NCBI RefSeq assembly: GCF_029945705.1 | Contig: NZ_JAQSDC010000047.1 | Span: 1-41,920, forward strand | From: Methylotenera sp. | GTDB lineage: Bacteria > Pseudomonadota > Gammaproteobacteria > Burkholderiales > Methylophilaceae | DNA length: 41,920 nt | Reading direction: 5' to 3' | Shown here: piece after piece, positions 38,465-41,920 of the stretch | Numbering within the stretch: position 1 is the stretch's first letter | Layout of the letters: the number at the start of each line of letters is the position of its first letter | Program-made: the position numbers and the translations under genes | Notes under the pieces: generated by a model | What the model saw: only the letters and a program-made list of their open reading frames with translations | Databases searched by the model: none | What the model was told of the DNA's origin: nothing

Positions 38465-38833
38465 TTATAAAATCAGGGCCGCCAGTACATTGCGGCCTTC
38501 ACTCATCAAAATGTTATAGGTTCTACAAGCTGCCGCAGTGGTCATACACTCAATCGGAATACCTTTGGCAGCAAGGGCTTGATAGGTCTTAGGATGTAAA
38601 AACTGGTGCTTCTCTCCTACTCCCAACAGCACCACTTCTGAATTAAATTCAGCAATTTTTGACAAATGTTGTTCTGATAAATCAGGAAAGCTTTTTACAT
38701 TCCAATCAAGAATAAGCTCTTGCGGCATGACAATTAAACTTCCAGTGTGACGCCGCTTATTCACTTCGATATAACTTTCGCTATACCCAGTAATCAAATT
38801 GTTATTTTCAGCTGTGGTTAAATGTAGTTTCAT
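38465..38833 (-). CDS. Mth938-like domain protein (DUF498)
   Basis: This 122-residue protein has the compact alpha/beta Mth938-like fold. RRHTGSLIVMPQELILDW, then EVVLLGVGEKHQFLHP and MTTAAACRTYNILMSEGRNV are the family's characteristic stretches. It is related to human NDUFAF3 and to bacterial proteins often found near secF; its function is not established. It has no signal peptide. It converges on the YceB-like gene (16-base gap) and diverges from alaA. Confidence 0.85.
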   Translation of the reverse strand: MKLHLTTAENNNLITGYSESYIEVNKRRHTGSLIVMPQELILDWNVKSFPDLSEQHLSKIAEFNSEVVLLGVGEKHQFLHPKTYQALAAKGIPIECMTTAAACRTYNILMSEGRNVLAALIL

Positions 38834-38933
38834 GGTGAGTGTTTCATTGCCGGGTTTAATTGATAGATACTGCCATTCTAATGTAAACTAACGCCTTTAA
38901 CTATTGTGCTTTTAAAGCAAAAATAAGCGCGCT

Positions 38934-40232
38934 ATGCAGCCAATTCAATCAAGCTCTGCAACACAACAAGATATTGTTCAGCCTATCAATCCAGGTCAGC
39001 AGAAAGAGCTAGCCAAATCTAATAAGCTTGCTAACGTATGTTACGACATTCGTGGGCCCGTGCTGCAGCGCGCTCGTCAAATGGAAGACGAAGGTCAGCG
39101 CATTATCAAGCTGAATATTGGTAATCCAGGCGTGTTCGGCTTGGATGTGCCTGAAGAGATGATGCAAGACGTGATGCGCAACATGAGCAAAGCGGGTGTT
39201 TATACTGATAGCAAAGGTTTGTTTGAGCCGCGTAAGTCCATTATGCATTACACGCAAAGTAAGCATATTGCTGGTGTAACAGTGGATGACATCATTATCG
39301 GTAACGGTGTTTCTGAGCTGATTGTCATAGCAATGCAAGGCCTGCTTAACAATGGTGATCAAGTGTTAGTGCCAATGCCAGATTATCCTCTTTGGACAGC
39401 TGCAGTCACTTTGGCGGGCGGTACAGCACGTCATTACTTGTGTGATGAAGAAACTGGCTGGTTGCCAGATTTGAAGGATATGGAAGCGAAAATCACCGCA
39501 AATACACGCGGCATTGTGGTGATTAATCCAAACAACCCAACTGGCGCTTTGTATCCGCGTGAAACCTTAGAAGGCATTATTGAAATTGCACGTCATCATG
39601 GCTTGGTGATTTTTGCTGATGAAATTTACGACAAAGTGTTGTTTGATGGTAATACGCACACATCAATTGCTTCATTGGCAGATGATGTGTTGTTTGTGAC
39701 CTTTAACGGTTTATCAAAAAACTATCGTGCATGTGGTTATCGTGCAGGGTGGATGATATTAAGCGGTGAAAAAAAACATGCTAAGGATTATATTGAAGGC
39801 CTAAACATGTTGGCCTCTATGCGTTTGTGTGCCAACGTACCAGGTCAGTTGGCCATTCAAACTGCATTAGGTGGCTATCAAAGTATTGATGATTTAGTCG
39901 CACCAGAAGGTCGCTTATGCAAGCAGCGTGACACAGCTTATGAGTTGTTAACTGCAATTCCTGGTGTGACGTGTACCAAACCTGCGGCGGCAATGTATTT
40001 GTTTCCAAAGTTAGACCCAACAATCTATCCGATAAAAGACGATCAGCAATTCATTCTGGATTTATTGCTAGAAGAAAAGGTATTACTTGTTCAGGGTACT
40101 GGCTTTAACTGGCGTACACCTGATCATTTCCGCGTGGTGTTTTTACCTAATGTGGACGATTTAACCGAAGCGATTCATCGCATCGCAAGATTTTTAGAAA
40201 ATTATAGAAAAAAGCATGGAGCTAAAGTTTGA
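38934..40232 (+). CDS. alaA: Glutamate-pyruvate aminotransferase AlaA
   Basis: This class I/II PLP aminotransferase has 432 residues, with about 30 extra N-terminal residues rich in Gln/Ser. IIKLNIGNPGVFG, VPMPDYPLWTAAVTLAGG, VVINPNNPTGALYP, FADEIYDKVLF and the PLP lysine in TFNGLSKNYRACGYRAGW are present; the SLSK/GLSKNYR motif is typical of AlaA (YfdZ-related). It makes alanine from pyruvate. The stop overlaps the TTG start of hom, which suggests coupling. Confidence 0.92.
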   Translation: MQPIQSSSATQQDIVQPINPGQQKELAKSNKLANVCYDIRGPVLQRARQMEDEGQRIIKLNIGNPGVFGLDVPEEMMQDVMRNMSKAGVYTDSKGLFEPRKSIMHYTQSKHIAGVTVDDIIIGNGVSELIVIAMQGLLNNGDQVLVPMPDYPLWTAAVTLAGGTARHYLCDEETGWLPDLKDMEAKITANTRGIVVINPNNPTGALYPRETLEGIIEIARHHGLVIFADEIYDKVLFDGNTHTSIASLADDVLFVTFNGLSKNYRACGYRAGWMILSGEKKHAKDYIEGLNMLASMRLCANVPGQLAIQTALGGYQSIDDLVAPEGRLCKQRDTAYELLTAIPGVTCTKPAAAMYLFPKLDPTIYPIKDDQQFILDLLLEEKVLLVQGTGFNWRTPDHFRVVFLPNVDDLTEAIHRIARFLENYRKKHGAKV

Positions 40233-41542
40233 AGCAACTTAATGTAGGCCTTTTGGGCATCGGCACTGTAGGTGGTGGTACTTATACAGTTTTAACACGT
40301 AATGCAGAGGAAATTACCCGTCGTACTGGTGTGGCGATTAACGTTGTGCAAGTGGCGGATAGAAATCTCGATCATGCTACAGCGATAACAGGTGGCAAGC
40401 TTGATATTACCAATGACGCTTTTGCGGTGGTGAATAATCCTAATGTAGATGTTGTGGTTGAGCTAATTGGCGGCTACACCTTAAGCAAAGAGCTTGTGCT
40501 TAAAGCCATTGAAAATGGCAAACATGTTGTGACTGCTAACAAAGCTTTGTTAGCCACGCATGGTAATGAGATTTTTTCTGCTGCGCAATCCAAAGGCGTG
40601 ATTGTGGCTTATGAAGCGGCAGTTGCTGGCGGCATACCCATCATCAAAGCCTTGCGTGAAGGTTTAGGTGCAAACAAAATTGAATGGGTGGCGGGCATTA
40701 TTAACGGCACTACTAATTTTATCCTCACTGAAATGCGTGAAAAAGGCTTGGCGTTTGCTGATGTATTAGGCGAAGCGCAACGTTTAGGTTATGCAGAAGC
40801 TGACCCTACTTTTGATGTGGAAGGCATTGATGCTGCGCATAAGTTAACGATTATGTCTGCGATTGCATTTGGCATGCCAATGAAGTTTGAGCAAGCTTAT
40901 ACAGAAGGCATCACTAAGCTTCAACAAACCGATATTAAGTATGCTGAAGAGCTAGGCTACAGAGTGAAATTGCTTGGAATTACTAAGTGTACTGAAGCTG
41001 GTGTTGAGTTGCGTGTACACCCGACTTTAATCCCAGAGAAGCGTTTGGTGGCTAATGTAAACGGTGCTATGAACGCCGTAGTTGTGAAGGGCGATGCAGT
41101 CGGTCCAACTCTCTATTACGGTGCTGGCGCTGGCGCTGAGCCAACGGCTAGTTCAGTGGTGGCAGATTTAATGGATGTTGCACGTTTAAGCAGCGCAAGT
41201 GTTGAGCAACGGGTGCCATATCTAGGCTTTCAAGCTGGTCAGCTTAATGATTTGCCGATTCTACCTATTAGTGAAGTGAATAGTGCTTACTACTTGCGCT
41301 TGCGTGTTTCTGACAAGCCAGGCGTTTTAGCTGGTGTGACGAAAATATTGGCAGATCGCAATATTTCAATTGATGCGATGTTGCAAAAAGAGCCAGATGA
41401 CAATGAAACTGAAGCCGATATTGTGATTTTGACGCATATCACCGTAGAAAAGAATATGGATGCAGGTATCGCTGAAATTGAAGCTTTACCCGCAATTGTA
41501 GGCAAAGTGGTTAAATTGCGTATGGAAGAATTAGGCAAGTAA
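40229..41542 (+). CDS. hom: Homoserine dehydrogenase
   Basis: This enzyme has 437 residues. An N-terminal NAD(P)-binding Rossmann motif (VGLLGIGTVGGGTYTVL) precedes the catalytic domain (VVTANKALLATHG, AAVAGGIPIIKALREGL, GIINGTTNFILTEM, EADPTFDVEGIDAAHK) and a C-terminal ACT domain (DKPGVLAGVTKILADRNISI) for threonine feedback. It reduces aspartate semialdehyde to homoserine. The start is TTG at 40229, which overlaps the alaA stop by four bases (TTGA), with GGAG about 9 bases upstream. thrC follows 58 bases later. Confidence 0.96.
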   Translation: MKQLNVGLLGIGTVGGGTYTVLTRNAEEITRRTGVAINVVQVADRNLDHATAITGGKLDITNDAFAVVNNPNVDVVVELIGGYTLSKELVLKAIENGKHVVTANKALLATHGNEIFSAAQSKGVIVAYEAAVAGGIPIIKALREGLGANKIEWVAGIINGTTNFILTEMREKGLAFADVLGEAQRLGYAEADPTFDVEGIDAAHKLTIMSAIAFGMPMKFEQAYTEGITKLQQTDIKYAEELGYRVKLLGITKCTEAGVELRVHPTLIPEKRLVANVNGAMNAVVVKGDAVGPTLYYGAGAGAEPTASSVVADLMDVARLSSASVEQRVPYLGFQAGQLNDLPILPISEVNSAYYLRLRVSDKPGVLAGVTKILADRNISIDAMLQKEPDDNETEADIVILTHITVEKNMDAGIAEIEALPAIVGKVVKLRMEELGK

Positions 41543-41600
41543 CTATCAATAAGTAGCTACATGCAAGTAACTATAGTTAAGTAAATTAGGTTAGTGAATA

Positions 41601-41920
41601 ATGAAATATATCTCTACTCGTGGGCAGTCGCCTACTTTAAGTTTTAGCGAAATTCTATTAGGTGGCCTAGCGCCAGATGGTGGTCTCTACCTGCCAGAAA
41701 GCTATCCGCAATTTACTGATGCTGACTTAACCGCCATGCGTGGCTTGAGTTATGCAGACTTGGCATTCGCCATTTTAAGTCGTTTGGTTGATGATATTCC
41801 AGCAGCTGATTTAAAAGCGATTATTGATAAAACTTATCGTGCAGATGTTTATGCATATACCCGCGCAGGGCAAAATGCGGCAGATATTACGCCAACAGTG
41901 AAGCTCGAAGATAATTTGTA
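41601..41920 (+). CDS. thrC: Threonine synthase, 5' part (cut by window end)
   Basis: The ATG at 41601 opens a frame with no stop to the end of the window (106 codons). It reads MKYISTRGQSPTLSFSEILL, then GGLAPDGGLYLPESYPQF and SYADLAFAILSRLVDD. This is the N-terminal domain of threonine synthase before the PLP domain. The lysine and catalytic domain lie beyond the window. The hom-thrC order is the common betaproteobacterial threonine arrangement. Confidence 0.93.
   Translation, partial: MKYISTRGQSPTLSFSEILLGGLAPDGGLYLPESYPQFTDADLTAMRGLSYADLAFAILSRLVDDIPAADLKAIIDKTYRADVYAYTRAGQNAADITPTVKLEDNL

Overview
The window looks like a chromosomal segment of a betaproteobacterial methylotroph, most likely a Methylotenera-like member of the Methylophilaceae. 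The evidence is a complete methanol-dehydrogenase accessory set (mxaR-S-A-C-K-L), proteobacterial housekeeping blocks (glyA-nrdR-ribD, pyrG-eno-ftsB, fabA-fabB, alaA-hom-thrC), and a base composition that looks like a mid-40s GC percentage by eye. The genus is an inference; no rRNA or tRNA gene is present to anchor it.

Left part (1-15.1 kb). After a repeat-rich edge and a lone HEPN-domain gene on the minus strand (193-696), a MocR-type regulator diverges from a long plus-strand polyamine locus. It encodes a gamma-glutamyl-GABA hydrolase, a gamma-glutamylputrescine synthetase, a putrescine-type transaminase, a complete PotFGHI-type ABC importer, two aldehyde dehydrogenases (GabD-like and PuuC-like) and a GABA transaminase. 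Together these can import putrescine or a related polyamine and convert it through GABA and succinate semialdehyde to succinate. The layout resembles the Pseudomonas spu cluster. No PuuB-type oxidase is present, so the transaminase probably does the first deamination.

Middle part (15.2-29.8 kb). This is housekeeping: a PGM1-type phosphoglucomutase, a membrane-anchored retropepsin-like protease, a DUF3307-like membrane protein, iscX, glyA, nrdR, ribD, a TatD nuclease, mtnA, a class II aldolase broken by one missing base in a G run, pyrG, eno, ftsB, ygfZ and a ygfX-like gene. mtnA followed by a class II aldolase suggests methylthioadenosine salvage by the DHAP shunt. Two consensus DnaA boxes lie upstream of mtnA.

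Right part (29.8-41.9 kb). The mxaRSACKL operon (minus strand) is thought to mature the calcium-dependent methanol dehydrogenase, but no mxaFJGI or mxaD genes are next to it. Its 633-bp upstream region holds a near-perfect 24-bp palindrome over a good -35 element, and further up a minus-strand intrinsic terminator that may end an unannotated small RNA. Then come fabA-fabB, a YceB-like lipoprotein, a Mth938-domain protein, alaA-hom and the start of thrC.

A REP-like palindrome family (GTAGGAGCG...CGCTCCTAC) recurs between genes throughout. I saw no CRISPR array, insertion sequence, rRNA or tRNA. Most of the window is ordinary core genome. The most interesting signals are the mxa control region, the candidate small RNA, the frameshifted aldolase, the DnaA-box cluster and the HEPN orphan.
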